Origin: Robertmurraya dakarensis
GTDB lineage: Bacteria; Bacillota; Bacilli; Bacillales; Cytobacillaceae
Assembly: GCF_900156875.1 (NCBI RefSeq)
Contig: NZ_LT707409.1
Location: forward strand, 3,369,435-3,433,434
DNA length: 64,000 nt
Direction: 5' to 3'
Under the pieces are notes generated by a model, which ran no database searches, was not told the origin of the DNA, and saw only the letters and a program-made list of their open reading frames with translations. A program made the translations under genes and the position numbers. Shown here in pieces: positions 17,686 through 32,929 of the stretch. Positions within the stretch are counted from its first letter, which is position 1, and every line of letters begins with the position of its first letter.

Positions 17686-19556
17686 TTTAAGTACCCCCCT
17701 GTGATTGCAAATATTACTAGCAGCAATGCTAATCCAACAAAGGCCATTGCTCCATAGCCTTGAATTTGCCCGCTTTGGATTTTAGAGCCGATTCTGCCGA
17801 GACCCTGTACCACGCCCGTTATTCCTTTGACAATTCCTTCGACAAGGAATTTTTCAATATAGTGGAACAAGTAGGAGAAGAACTTGGTTGCGTTCACGAC
17901 TGATAACTGATAAAACTCATCGATATAATACTTATTGTAAAGGATGCCATACACGATCGGCATTCTTGACGAGAGCCAATCCCTTGATATTGAACGCTTT
18001 CCGTACATCATCCATGCTAAGAAAATTCCCAGTAACGACACAACTGTTGCAACGATCATAATCCAAGCCGGACCTTCAATATGACCATGGCCAAGTGCTT
18101 CGTTTCCATCTACAAGCCAATCGCCAAGGAATGTACCAAACCACGGCGTATTCACATAACCAGCCACTACCGCTAAAATTCCCAGTACAATCATCGGGAA
18201 CGTCATAACAGAAGGTGACTCATGAACATTTTTCATCTCACTTCGAGCATTGCCAGAGAAAACCATGAAGAATAGACGGAACATATAGAAGGCTGTAAAG
18301 AATGCAGCAATGACTGCCAGCCAAAATAAAACAGTATTTCCATGTGCCCATGCGGCAATTAAAATTTCATCTTTACTGAAGAAACCTGAAAATAATGGGA
18401 CACCGCTGATTGCCAATGTTCCAATTAAGAACAGCGGACCTGTGATGCGGAGCTTTTTCCAAAGTCCTCCCATTTCCTCAATATTTTGCGTATGAACGGC
18501 ATGTATGACGCTGCCGGCAGCTAGGAACAACAATGCTTTGAAGAAGGCATGTGTCATTAAGTGGAACACACCCGCTACATAGCCGGCTGACCCTAAAGCT
18601 AACATCATATAACCTAATTGACTGACTGTTGAGTAAGCAAGTACTCGTTTAATATCCTTTTGAACCAAACCAATGCTCGCTGCAAAAATGGCTGTCACTG
18701 CCCCGATAATGGCCACCACCATTAACGCAGTTTCACTCGCGGTAAATAGCGGGAATAGCGCTGCTACTAAGTACACACCGGCTGCAACCATAGTTGCGGC
18801 GTGAATCAATGCAGATACTGGTGTTGGACCTTCCATCGCATCAGGAAGCCAAGTATGTAGCGGGAACTGACCTGATTTCCCAACCGCCCCGACAAAAATG
18901 AGGATCGCGGTTAACGTAACCATTCCAGCTGAAACGCTGCCTGCTTCTACTGCTTGGAAAATCTCATCATATTCAAAGCTGCCAACTTGCCAGAATAACA
19001 GAATCATCCCGATTAAAAGCCCCACATCTCCAATACGAGTCATGATAAAGGCTTTTTTTGCAGCAGCTTTTGCTTCTTCTTTATAAAAATAGAAGCCAAT
19101 TAATAGGAAGGATCCTGCTCCTACTAATTCCCAGAAAATATAGGTTTGCAATAGATTAGGCGAAATCACCAGCCCTAGCATTGCAAAAGTAAATAATCCT
19201 AAATAAGCATAGAATACGTGGAAGCGATCATCGCCATGCATATAGCCTTTCGAATACGTATGTACTAGAAAACTGACGAGTGACACGATCACGAGCATCA
19301 ATGCATTTAATTGATTAATTTCAAAACCCGCTGTTAATTGAACATCCCCAATGGTAAGCCAAGTGGCTTCGGCCTTGTAGGTTGGATTCGAAAATCGATC
19401 GAACAACACGACAAGGGAGTAGATGAAAGAAAGTAGTGTGAACAGCATTCCGATGTACGCACTAGTTTCCTTTAATCTTTTACCAAATAGAAGAAGGAAC
19501 AAAAATGATAATAGCGGGAAAAGCGGTATGATCCATGCATTCTCCATCAATATCAC
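17682..19556 (-). CDS. nuoL: NADH-quinone oxidoreductase-type subunit L
   Basis: About 621-624 residues, ~16 spans, distal antiporter-like subunit. Signature stretches: FWELVGAGSFLLIGFYF (~140-155) and FPLHTWLPDAMEGPTPVSAL (~245). The long lateral helix and final transmembrane segment are present. Start: either GTG 19556 or the ATG at 19547 (MENAWIIPL); a GGGG run lies 3 bases before the first and 12 before the second, so the choice is open. A 135-bp spacer with hairpins separates it from nuoK. Confidence 0.95.
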   Translation of the reverse strand: MILMENAWIIPLFPLLSFLFLLLFGKRLKETSAYIGMLFTLLSFIYSLVVLFDRFSNPTYKAEATWLTIGDVQLTAGFEINQLNALMLVIVSLVSFLVHTYSKGYMHGDDRFHVFYAYLGLFTFAMLGLVISPNLLQTYIFWELVGAGSFLLIGFYFYKEEAKAAAKKAFIMTRIGDVGLLIGMILLFWQVGSFEYDEIFQAVEAGSVSAGMVTLTAILIFVGAVGKSGQFPLHTWLPDAMEGPTPVSALIHAATMVAAGVYLVAALFPLFTASETALMVVAIIGAVTAIFAASIGLVQKDIKRVLAYSTVSQLGYMMLALGSAGYVAGVFHLMTHAFFKALLFLAAGSVIHAVHTQNIEEMGGLWKKLRITGPLFLIGTLAISGVPLFSGFFSKDEILIAAWAHGNTVLFWLAVIAAFFTAFYMFRLFFMVFSGNARSEMKNVHESPSVMTFPMIVLGILAVVAGYVNTPWFGTFLGDWLVDGNEALGHGHIEGPAWIMIVATVVSLLGIFLAWMMYGKRSISRDWLSSRMPIVYGILYNKYYIDEFYQLSVVNATKFFSYLFHYIEKFLVEGIVKGITGVVQGLGRIGSKIQSGQIQGYGAMAFVGLALLLVIFAITGGYLK

Positions 19557-19691
19557 AATCCCCTTTTTAAAACGCGCATGGAAGTCTTTGCTTGATGATT
19601 GCGCGCTAGATTGTAGCCCTAGGCATTCCCAGGGTCACTTTTGCTTTGGGTAAAACGTAAAGCCTTTATCAATCAGGCTTTTCCACCGTTC
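19557..19691 (-). other. Structured spacer inside the nuo operon (nuoK-nuoL)
   Basis: In an operon whose other genes mostly overlap or nearly touch, this 135-bp spacer contains three potential hairpins on the transcript: 19659-19681 (AAAGCCT/AGGCTTT), 19617-19634 (7-bp stem with AATG loop) and 19572-19607 (CGCGC/GCGCG). The last is followed by TTTTAAAAAGG. It may process, stabilise or attenuate the message between upstream and downstream genes. No ORF is supported. Confidence 0.5.
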
Positions 19692-20006
19692 TTAATGTTT
19701 CATTGTGTTCATTTCATCAATATTAACTGTTTTTCGATTACGGTATAGTGCAATGAGGATGGCTAATCCAACAGCCGCCTCGGCTGCAGCAATCGCAATC
19801 GTGAACAAGGAAAATACTTGACCCGTAATGGATGGAACCATTCCAAACTTACTAAAAGCCACCAAATTAATGTTAACGGAGTTTAGCATCAATTCGATTG
19901 AGATTAGAACGATTACCATATTTCTTTTTGTTAACGCACCATACAACCCGATACAGAATAGAATCAGCGCTAACGTCAGGTAGGCTGAAATGGGAACTGA
20001 ACTCAT
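19692..20006 (-). CDS. nuoK: NADH-quinone oxidoreductase-type subunit K
   Basis: 104 residues, three spans, with the conserved Glu residues in [14 protein letters not shown]-like sequence ([20 protein letters not shown]) and [20 protein letters not shown], both needed for proton transfer at the junction of the membrane arm. Overlaps nuoJ by 4 bp. Confidence 0.95.
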   Translation of the reverse strand: MSSVPISAYLTLALILFCIGLYGALTKRNMVIVLISIELMLNSVNINLVAFSKFGMVPSITGQVFSLFTIAIAAAEAAVGLAILIALYRNRKTVNIDEMNTMKH

Positions 20007-20527
20007 TCCTTCTCCGCCTCCTTTTCATCATCCATTTTGGCAATCACGATCGCACCGATTAACGCAACCAATAACACGACAGAGGTAAGCTCAAACGGAA
20101 TAATATACTTTGAGTAAAGAGCAATCCCAATTTGTTCTGTGTTATCAACATGCAAGGCGACTTGTTCAGATCCAAAGTTTAGATCTGCGATGCCAATATA
20201 TACAGCAAAAGCAAACCCAATGATGCCTAAAAGCGTTAGGATCTTGCGCAGTTTTCCACCTTTTTGCTCTTCCGATTCATCGTCAGGTTTTGTCAGCATG
20301 ATTCCAAATAGCATGATGATGGTGATCGATCCTGCGTACACCAATACTTGCACTACTGCCACAAACTCGGCTGATAAAAGGATGAAAATACCTGCTATGC
20401 TGACAAATGTAAACAGTAAAGCTACAACCATATGAACCACTTTCGTAAGGTTCAGCAGCAGAACGCCGCCCATGATGGCTACTAATGCGAGTGCTAGGAA
20501 TGCTATAAATTCACCTGAAAATATCAT
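20003..20527 (-). CDS. nuoJ: NADH-quinone oxidoreductase-type subunit J
   Basis: 174 residues, five spans, with [21 protein letters not shown] (the conserved NuoJ third helix with the pi-bulge region) split here around residue 55-75. Charged C-terminal tail [10 protein letters not shown]. It overlaps both nuoI upstream and nuoK downstream by 4 bp, indicating coupled translation. Confidence 0.94.
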   Translation of the reverse strand: MIFSGEFIAFLALALVAIMGGVLLLNLTKVVHMVVALLFTFVSIAGIFILLSAEFVAVVQVLVYAGSITIIMLFGIMLTKPDDESEEQKGGKLRKILTLLGIIGFAFAVYIGIADLNFGSEQVALHVDNTEQIGIALYSKYIIPFELTSVVLLVALIGAIVIAKMDDEKEAEKE

Positions 20528-20943
20528 GGTTTATTCACCTTCCGAACATTCTCGTCATTTTCATCCAGCCATTCCAGGTTCTTAAACAGCATATCACGGC
20601 TATAGTCTGCTAATTCAAAGTTATTCGTCATGATGATTGCTTCAGTTGGACATACCTCCGTACATAAATCGCAGAGGATGCAAATTTCAAAGTTAATATC
20701 ATACGTATCGATGATTTTCCCTTTTTTCGTTGGATCCGGGTGTTTTTTACCCGTTAATTGGATGCAATCCGTTGGACAAATATTGGCACATTGATTGCAG
20801 ACAATACACTTCTCAGGATAAAACTTTTGAATTCCGCGAAAACGATCCGGCAGTGGAAGCGGTTCTTTCGGATATTCATAAGTTGGTTTTTCCTTCGTTA
20901 ATTGTTTTAGGGTATACTTTAAACCTTTCGCTAATCCAAGCAT
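20524..20943 (-). CDS. nuoI: NADH-quinone oxidoreductase-type subunit I (2x 4Fe-4S ferredoxin)
   Basis: 139 residues. Two ferredoxin motifs, CIVCNQCANICPTDCI (~47-62) and CILCDLCTEVCPTEAI (~87-102), each supply CxxCxxCxxxCP ligands for the N6a and N6b clusters that pass electrons toward NuoB. Overlaps nuoJ by 4 bp; 53 bp after nuoH. Confidence 0.96.
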   Translation of the reverse strand: MLGLAKGLKYTLKQLTKEKPTYEYPKEPLPLPDRFRGIQKFYPEKCIVCNQCANICPTDCIQLTGKKHPDPTKKGKIIDTYDINFEICILCDLCTEVCPTEAIIMTNNFELADYSRDMLFKNLEWLDENDENVRKVNKP

Positions 20944-20996
20944 GTTTTTTCACCCCTTATGAGTAAAATAATCTAAAAAACGAGTTAGGCATTCAA

Positions 20997-22010
20997 TTAA
21001 AATAGATTAAGAATTTCTTTTACGATAGCTGTTAAGAATATATTCGCTATTGCAATCGGCAACAACACTTTCCAGCACATTTCCATCAATTGATCTGGAC
21101 GCATACGCGGGAACGTCGCACGGAACCAAATTAATACCCAGATAACAGCACTGAATTTAAGCGCAAACCACACGGCACCTGGGATAAAATCAAGGAACGA
21201 GAACAGCGGCAGCCATCCACCTAGGAATAGTACTGTGATTAATGATGCCATTGCAAACATATACACATACTCAGCAAGCATAAACATCGCCCAGCGGAAC
21301 CCGGAGTACTCAACATGGAATCCGGCAATCAATTCGTTTTCTGCTTCCGCTAAGTCAAACGGAACCCTGTTCAACTCTGCTGTCGCAGCAATAAAGAAAA
21401 CGATGAATGCAATTGGCTGCATGATAATATACCAAAGATTTTCCTGAGCTGCGACAATATCATTTAAATTCATGCTGCCTGTTAACAGCACAATCCCGAC
21501 CACAGACATAACGAGTGGAATCTCGTAGGAGATCATCTGTGCGGCTGCACGCATCCCGCCTAATAAGGCGAATTTATTATTAGATGCCCATCCACCCATA
21601 AGCATTCCGATCGTTGTTAAACCAGTAACAGCAATATAATAAAGTAAACCCACTCCAACATCCGCAAACTGAAGCTTATCTGTCAGCGGTACAACGGCCA
21701 TTACCATAAAGGATGGAGCGAACGCGATAACCGGTGCAATGATATAGATTGGCCGGTCAGCCAGCTTTGGAATCGTGTCTTCTTTTAGTAAAAGCTTTAG
21801 TACGTCAGCGACCGTTTGCAATAAACCCCATGGTCCCCCAACTTGGTTTGGACCGTGACGTGATTGCATAAAACCTAACACTTTCCGTTCTGCTAGAATT
21901 CCATAGGTTACGAAACCTAAAATGACAAATAGCAAAAGGACTGCTCCTGCAAAAACAATTCCAAAATTTAAAAGCCCAGGTTCAGAATGCAATAAATCCT
22001 GCATCATCAA
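20997..22010 (-). CDS. nuoH: NADH-quinone oxidoreductase-type subunit H
   Basis: 337 residues, eight spans. Recognised by GILAERKVLGFMQSRHGPN (~38-56) and the acidic quinone-cavity segment NRVPFDLAEAENELIAGFHV (~215-234). Lies at the quinone-binding site where peripheral and membrane arms meet. The start overlaps the nuoD stop by 4 bp. Confidence 0.96.
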   Translation of the reverse strand: MMMQDLLHSEPGLLNFGIVFAGAVLLLFVILGFVTYGILAERKVLGFMQSRHGPNQVGGPWGLLQTVADVLKLLLKEDTIPKLADRPIYIIAPVIAFAPSFMVMAVVPLTDKLQFADVGVGLLYYIAVTGLTTIGMLMGGWASNNKFALLGGMRAAAQMISYEIPLVMSVVGIVLLTGSMNLNDIVAAQENLWYIIMQPIAFIVFFIAATAELNRVPFDLAEAENELIAGFHVEYSGFRWAMFMLAEYVYMFAMASLITVLFLGGWLPLFSFLDFIPGAVWFALKFSAVIWVLIWFRATFPRMRPDQLMEMCWKVLLPIAIANIFLTAIVKEILNLF

Positions 22011-23107
22011 CCATCCACCTCCCCAAGGATGATATCAACAGCTCCCAATATCGCAATTAGATTGGAAATACTTTCACCCTCTAGAAGCTTCGGCAATATT
22101 TGCAGATTGTAGAAGGAAGGTCTTCTAAACTTCAAACGATATGGTTCTTTTTTACCTTCACTTGCAATATAACAACCGATCTCACCACGCGGAGATTCAA
22201 TCCGAACGAATGCCTCTCCTTTTGGCGGTTTAATGATTTTCGGAACCTTTGCCATAATATCCCCTTCGGAAGGGAATTGCTCACAGGCTTGTTCAATAAT
22301 ACGAAGCGATTGTTCTACTTCACCGAGACGCACTAGATAACGGGACCAAACATCGCCTGCTTCTTGTGTCACAATGTCAAAATCAAAGCGGTCGTAAATG
22401 GAGTAAGGCTCATTTTTACGTAAATCCCATTTCACTCCAGTAGAACGAAGACTTGGTCCGCTTATGGAATAGTTCAGTGCATCTTCTTTTGAAAACTTAC
22501 CAATTCCCTTCATCCGGCTTTGGAAGATTTCATTTCCGGAAGCAAACTCACTATAGCCTTTTAGCTGTTCACGCGCATATGGAACAAACTCTTTAACCTT
22601 TTCGATCCAGCCTTCAGGTGCGTCCCATTTCACTCCGCCTACTCGCATATAGTTGAAAGTAATGCGCGCTCCTGATAACTCATTGAGTAAGTTCAATGCC
22701 ATTTCTCTTTCACGGAAGGCGTAAAGCAGCGGCGTTGTTGCCCCGAAGTCCAAGAGGAATGTTCCCCACCAAAGCATATGGCTGCAATAACGGCCAAGTT
22801 CCATGGCCAGCACGCGCAAATACTCCGCTCTTTCCGGAACTTTAATATCCATCATTGTTTCGACCGCATGACAAATCACATAATTATTAGTCATTGCCGA
22901 CACATAGTCCATCCGGTCTGTATAAGGAATGATTTGTGTATACTGAAGGTCTTCCGCAAGCTTTTCTGTTCCGCGATGAAGGTAGCCGATTACAGGCTTC
23001 GCTTCTTTAATGATTTCCCCGTCAATTTTCAAGACCAGCCGGAAAACACCATGCGTACTTGGATGCTGAGGTCCTACGTTCAAGAGCATTTCTTCTGTTC
23101 GTAACAT
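22007..23107 (-). CDS. nuoD: NADH-quinone oxidoreductase-type subunit D (49-kDa)
   Basis: 366 residues, homologous to the large subunit of [NiFe] hydrogenases without the metal cysteines. It opens with LNVGPQHPSTHGVFRLVL, the conserved quinone-pocket His loop, and has the ESPRGEIGCYIAS segment near the C terminus. Forms the quinone site together with NuoB and NuoH. It is a separate gene, not fused to nuoC. Confidence 0.96.
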   Translation of the reverse strand: MLRTEEMLLNVGPQHPSTHGVFRLVLKIDGEIIKEAKPVIGYLHRGTEKLAEDLQYTQIIPYTDRMDYVSAMTNNYVICHAVETMMDIKVPERAEYLRVLAMELGRYCSHMLWWGTFLLDFGATTPLLYAFREREMALNLLNELSGARITFNYMRVGGVKWDAPEGWIEKVKEFVPYAREQLKGYSEFASGNEIFQSRMKGIGKFSKEDALNYSISGPSLRSTGVKWDLRKNEPYSIYDRFDFDIVTQEAGDVWSRYLVRLGEVEQSLRIIEQACEQFPSEGDIMAKVPKIIKPPKGEAFVRIESPRGEIGCYIASEGKKEPYRLKFRRPSFYNLQILPKLLEGESISNLIAILGAVDIILGEVDG

Positions 23108-23109
23108 AC

Positions 23110-24414
23110 CTATACCTCCACATCATACGGTTCATAATCTTTTCTAAGTGGATATCCGACCCATTCTTCACCAAGCATGATCCGATGTAAGTTAGGATGA
23201 TTTTTGAATTTAATCCCTAATAGGTCATATGCTTCACACTCCGGCCAGTTTGATCCAGCCCATAGTGATACTAATGAATCAATCTCAGGATTATCACGAT
23301 CTAGTTTTACTTTAAGAGCAACCGATTGACTATTCTTATATGAATATAAGTGAACATATACTTCCATATATGTTTCATAGTCAACACCGTGAAGCTCTGA
23401 TAAGTAATCAAAACCAAGCTGTTCATTATATTTTAAGAACTCCGCGATTTTAAAATATGTACTTGGTTTTGCCAACAATGTCGGAACATCCTTGGAGAGT
23501 TTATTAATATAGAAATCTTCTAGAACATCTTTACCTAGATGCTCTTCAATCACTTTTACATATTTATCAAGTATTGGCTGGTTCGGAGATGGCTTGCTTT
23601 CCTCAGCAGGTGTATCAGCGGCTTTTGCTCCTCCAGCTGCTTTTGCCTTTGCAGCAGCGGCGGCTTTCGCTTTGGCTTTTGCGGCTGCAATGGCTTTCGC
23701 CTTTTCATCATCACCGCCAGCATCTCCACCGGCTTTCGCTAGAGCTGCGGCTTTTGCTTTTGCTGCAGCAGCAGCTTTTGCCTTCGCAGCGGCAGCAGCC
23801 TTTGCTTTGGCATCATCACCTGTTTCTTCACCAGCACCCTTGGCCATCGCAGCAGCTTTCGCTTTCGCGGCAGCGGCAGCCTTAGCCTTTGCAGCAGCAG
23901 CGGCCTTTTTCTTCGCTAGATCTTGATCCTCTTCTCCACCTTGAGCTTCAGAATCTGATTCTGCTTTTTGTGCTTTCATTTTCGCAAGTGCTGCAGCTTT
24001 CGCTTTGGCAGCAGCAGCGGCTTTTTTCTTCGCTAAGTCTTGATCCTCTTCCTCAGCTTGAGCTTCTGGCGCTGATTCTGCTTCTTCCTGCGCTTTCTTT
24101 TTCGCGAGGGCTGCAGCTTTCGCTTTAGCAGCAGCAGCGGCTTTTTTCTTCGCTAAGTCTTGATCCTCTTCCTCAACTTGAGCTTCTGGCGCTGTTTCTG
24201 CTTCTTCCTGCGCTTTCTTTTTCGCGAGGGCTGCAGCTTTCGCTTTGGCAGCAGCGGCGGCCTTTTTCTTCGCTAAGTCTTCTTCATTAGCAGTATCGGT
24301 GACTTCCTTAGCAGAGTCCCCCTGCTCTTTTGCTTGTTTTTTGGCTAAAGCGGCAGCCTTTGCTTTAGCAGCGGCTTCTTTTTTCAGTTGGTCTAGATCT
24401 TTTTCCCCACTCAT
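23110..24414 (-). CDS. nuoC: NADH-quinone oxidoreductase-type subunit C with long Ala/Lys repeat extension
   Basis: 434 residues, over twice the usual ~160-200 for NuoC. The C-terminal ~155 residues are the normal 30-kDa domain (motif WPECEAYDLLGIKFKNHPNL, ending GYPLRKDYEPYDVEV). Residues 1-~275 are low complexity: about four 40-residue units of AKKKAAAAAKAKAAALAKKK plus an acidic linker (EEAETAPEAQVEEEDQ), then shorter AKAKAAA blocks. At the DNA level the units repeat at 120-bp intervals and are nearly identical (for example 24061 and 24181), suggesting recent tandem duplication. The helix is highly charged and could be a spacer or a partner-binding arm; its role is unknown. Confidence 0.93.
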   Translation of the reverse strand: MSGEKDLDQLKKEAAAKAKAAALAKKQAKEQGDSAKEVTDTANEEDLAKKKAAAAAKAKAAALAKKKAQEEAETAPEAQVEEEDQDLAKKKAAAAAKAKAAALAKKKAQEEAESAPEAQAEEEDQDLAKKKAAAAAKAKAAALAKMKAQKAESDSEAQGGEEDQDLAKKKAAAAAKAKAAAAAKAKAAAMAKGAGEETGDDAKAKAAAAAKAKAAAAAKAKAAALAKAGGDAGGDDEKAKAIAAAKAKAKAAAAAKAKAAGGAKAADTPAEESKPSPNQPILDKYVKVIEEHLGKDVLEDFYINKLSKDVPTLLAKPSTYFKIAEFLKYNEQLGFDYLSELHGVDYETYMEVYVHLYSYKNSQSVALKVKLDRDNPEIDSLVSLWAGSNWPECEAYDLLGIKFKNHPNLHRIMLGEEWVGYPLRKDYEPYDVEV

Positions 24415-24417
24415 GGA

Positions 24418-24930
24418 TTAGATCACCTTCTTCCCAGTCTTTGCCTCATAACGTATTTTTTCTTTCAATTTATTAATTCCATAAATTAAAGCTGCTGGGT
24501 TTGGAGGGCATCCAGGGATATATACATCCACCGGTACAATTTGGTCTACGCCTTTTACGACGGAGTATGATTTCACGTATGGGCCTCCGGCAGTTGCACA
24601 TGAACCCATGGCAATGACCCATTTAGGTTCAGCCATTTCATCATATAGACGCTTTAAAAGCGGCGCCATTTTCTTCGTTACCGTACCTGAAACAATCATG
24701 ACATCAGACTGCCGCGGTGAGTTTCGGTAGAATGTGCCAAAACGGTCTAAATCGTAGTGGGAACTACTCGCACCCATCATTTCGATGGCACAACAAGCAA
24801 GCCCAAATGTCATTGGCCATAGGGAGTTGCTTCGCGCCCATCCTTTAATTTGTTCAAGCGTTGCCATAAATACAGTACGCTGTACCTCTTCCATTTCTTC
24901 CGGGCTGATGTTCTCTAATTTTAAATCCAT
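24418..24930 (-). CDS. nuoB: NADH-quinone oxidoreductase-type subunit B (20-kDa, cluster N2)
   Basis: 170 residues. Ligands of cluster N2, the last Fe-S cluster before quinone, are seen in ACCAIEMM (tandem Cys), GSCATAGG and [14 protein letters not shown] at 24930 (MDLKLEN) has GAAGGTG 5 bases upstream; it overlaps the nuoA end by ~10 bp. An in-frame ATG at 24951 is less likely. Confidence 0.96.
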   Translation of the reverse strand: MDLKLENISPEEMEEVQRTVFMATLEQIKGWARSNSLWPMTFGLACCAIEMMGASSSHYDLDRFGTFYRNSPRQSDVMIVSGTVTKKMAPLLKRLYDEMAEPKWVIAMGSCATAGGPYVKSYSVVKGVDQIVPVDVYIPGCPPNPAALIYGINKLKEKIRYEAKTGKKVI

Positions 24931-25295
24931 TTTAACACCTTCTTTTTCCATGCATACGCAAGTCCAATTAGCAGCATAAATACAAAGATAGACATTTCAA
25001 TTAATGCAAAAATACCGAGCTTTTCATAGGCAACAGCCCATGGATACAAGAACACGGTCTCCACATCAAAAATAACAAATAAAAGGGCAAAAATATAATA
25101 GCGGACATTGAATTGAACCCTTGCATCATGGAATGGTTCATTCCCGCTTTCGTATGTGGTGAGCTTTTCATCAAAAGGATTGCTTGGTCGCAATAGTTTG
25201 GCAAAAAACAGCGCCACCACAGGCAGTAGTATACCTAGACATAGAAACACAAAGACTACCAGATAATTATTCTGATATAGGTTTAAAAGTTCCAT
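24921..25295 (-). CDS. nuoA: NADH-quinone oxidoreductase-type subunit A
   Basis: 124 residues, three spans. Contains the conserved loop [20 protein letters not shown] (~43-62) and the acidic helix [18 protein letters not shown]. First gene of the operon, with GGAGGGGAAGGGGC before the ATG and a good sigma-A promoter 59-87 bp upstream. Confidence 0.96.
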   Translation of the reverse strand: MELLNLYQNNYLVVFVFLCLGILLPVVALFFAKLLRPSNPFDEKLTTYESGNEPFHDARVQFNVRYYIFALLFVIFDVETVFLYPWAVAYEKLGIFALIEMSIFVFMLLIGLAYAWKKKVLKWI

Positions 25296-25353
25296 GCCCC
25301 TTCCCCTCCAAAGTGATTTATTTTTCTAAACTTTTAACTTTGTAACCGAATAC

Positions 25354-25382
25354 ATTATAACATTGTTACAATCTTGTGTCGA
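25354..25382 (-). promoter_or_regulatory. Sigma-A promoter of the complex I operon
   Basis: On the minus strand TCGACA (25377-25382), 17 bp spacer, TATAAT (25354-25359), with a TGn extended -10. Five of six -35 bases match and the -10 is perfect, so a strong constitutive promoter is expected. Confidence 0.75.
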
Positions 25383-25706
25383 CAAACCCTTGACAGTTTT
25401 GGGAATTATTAGCCTTTTTAAAAATTAATGTTCAATCTTTGAAAATACGAACTCATTTTTTTCAGGCCAATGAAGTCATCAACATACGCTAACACCACCC
25501 ATTTTTAGTACTCCTCCTACTATTAAAAAGGATAATAAATAAGATATCAGTGATAATTGTCAATAAATCGACATTTTTCTTAACTTTTTTTAATAATTTC
25601 AATTGTTCACTAGAGTCTACCCCTAAAGCTGTCCATACTAACACTACTCTATGAAACATCTAAACAGAATATCCCTGTCCTTTCCACACGTACAAATACA
25701 CCAAAC

Positions 25707-25730
25707 TGTCCACGGACGGTACCAGGTACC
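25707..25730 (+). repeat. Half copy of the GGTACC repeat
   Basis: TGTCCACG, three bases, then GGTACCAGGTACC: the same two modules as in the 5447-5495 palindrome, but only one side. Confidence 0.75.
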
Positions 25731-25741
25731 TAATCAACACA

Positions 25742-25780
25742 CAAAAAAACCTTTCGGCGAGGAGCCGAAAGGTTTTTTGT
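25742..25780 (-). terminator. ATP synthase operon terminator (symmetric)
   Basis: AAAAAACCTTTCGGC pairs with GCCGAAAGGTTTTTT around GAGGA. A-run and U-run on both sides allow termination in either direction. It lies 6 bp after the atpC stop. Confidence 0.93.
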
Positions 25781-25785
25781 GTGTT

Positions 25786-26193
<408 letters not shown>

Positions 26194-26212
26194 TTACCCT
26201 CCTGGTCCAGAA

Positions 26213-27649
<1,437 letters not shown>

Positions 27650-27656
27650 CTATAAA

Positions 27657-27774
27657 TGCGGAGGCGCCTCGCTCACCCCCGACTAGCATAAGACAAGCCG
27701 GCTGGAAGGTTGTCCTTTAACCTTCTAGCTGGATTGGCTTATGACTCGAGGGGGTAGGCGCCGGAGCTAGACAG
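27657..27774. repeat. 118-bp palindromic MITE-like repeat inside the atp operon
   Basis: A long imperfect inverted repeat between atpG and atpD: the left arm runs from GGCGCC through CCCCC, CATAAG and GAAGGTT; the right arm returns AACCTTC, CTTATG, GGGGG and GGCGCC. It starts TGCGGAGGCGCCTCGCT and ends CGCCGGAGCTAGACAG. The same two ends bound a related element at 49422-49566. It is non-coding and would fold into a long stem in the atp transcript. Confidence 0.8.
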
Positions 27775-27809
27775 TTCTAGCTTATATGTTTAATTTAGAG
27801 TTTTATCCT

Positions 27810-28673
<864 letters not shown>

Positions 28674-28765
28674 TCACCACCCTTTTCAAAGAATGTTCAG
28701 GCAAGAACTATAGGGAGAAAGCAGCAGCCTTCTTCCTATAATCTCACCTATCATAATGCTAGACC

Positions 28766-30289
<1,524 letters not shown>

Positions 30290-30298
30290 CTACGAATC

Positions 30299-31398
<1,100 letters not shown>

Positions 31399-31477
31399 TC
31401 ACTTATGAAAGCAATTGGTACGAATAATTTGAATTTGATAAAGGTAAACCTTCTATTTACCTATTAAGACATAAAGG

Positions 31478-31513
31478 AATGGCGAAGCAACTCATGGAAT
31501 GATCTTCGCCATT
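31478..31513 (-). promoter_or_regulatory. Perfect 10-bp hairpin just after atpE
   Basis: AATGGCGAAG / CTTCGCCATT with a 16-base loop, beginning 17 nt after the atpE stop and about 105 nt before atpF. No U-run follows on the minus strand, so it is not a classical terminator. It may protect the atpE message from 3' decay, fitting the high c-subunit stoichiometry; inference. Confidence 0.5.
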
Positions 31514-31529
31514 TAAAATTTCGTTACTA

Positions 31530-31757
<228 letters not shown>

Positions 31758-31817
31758 TTAAATGTATAAAAGATATGATTTTTTATTGTTTTGTCCATAA
31801 AATGAACAAGGTATATA

Positions 31818-32923
<1,106 letters not shown>

Positions 32924-32929
32924 ATTGGG

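Larger units (their letters stand above)
25296..25785. other. Intergenic region between atpC and nuoA (490 bp)
   Basis: Contains the nuo promoter (25354-25382), a half copy of the GGTACC repeat (25707-25730) and the atp terminator (25742-25780). The ~320 bp in between (25385-25700) are AT-rich and show nothing that I can name. Confidence 0.5.

Noticed and set aside
23574-23926. Long plus-strand frames rich in Leu/His/Gln or Ala opposite nuoC
   Set aside because: They are antisense readings of the Ala/Lys repeat DNA, lack ribosome sites and have repetitive nonsense composition.
23590-24400. 120-bp repeats considered as a CRISPR or minisatellite outside genes
   Set aside because: The repeats stay in frame within nuoC and encode charged helices; spacing and size do not fit CRISPR.
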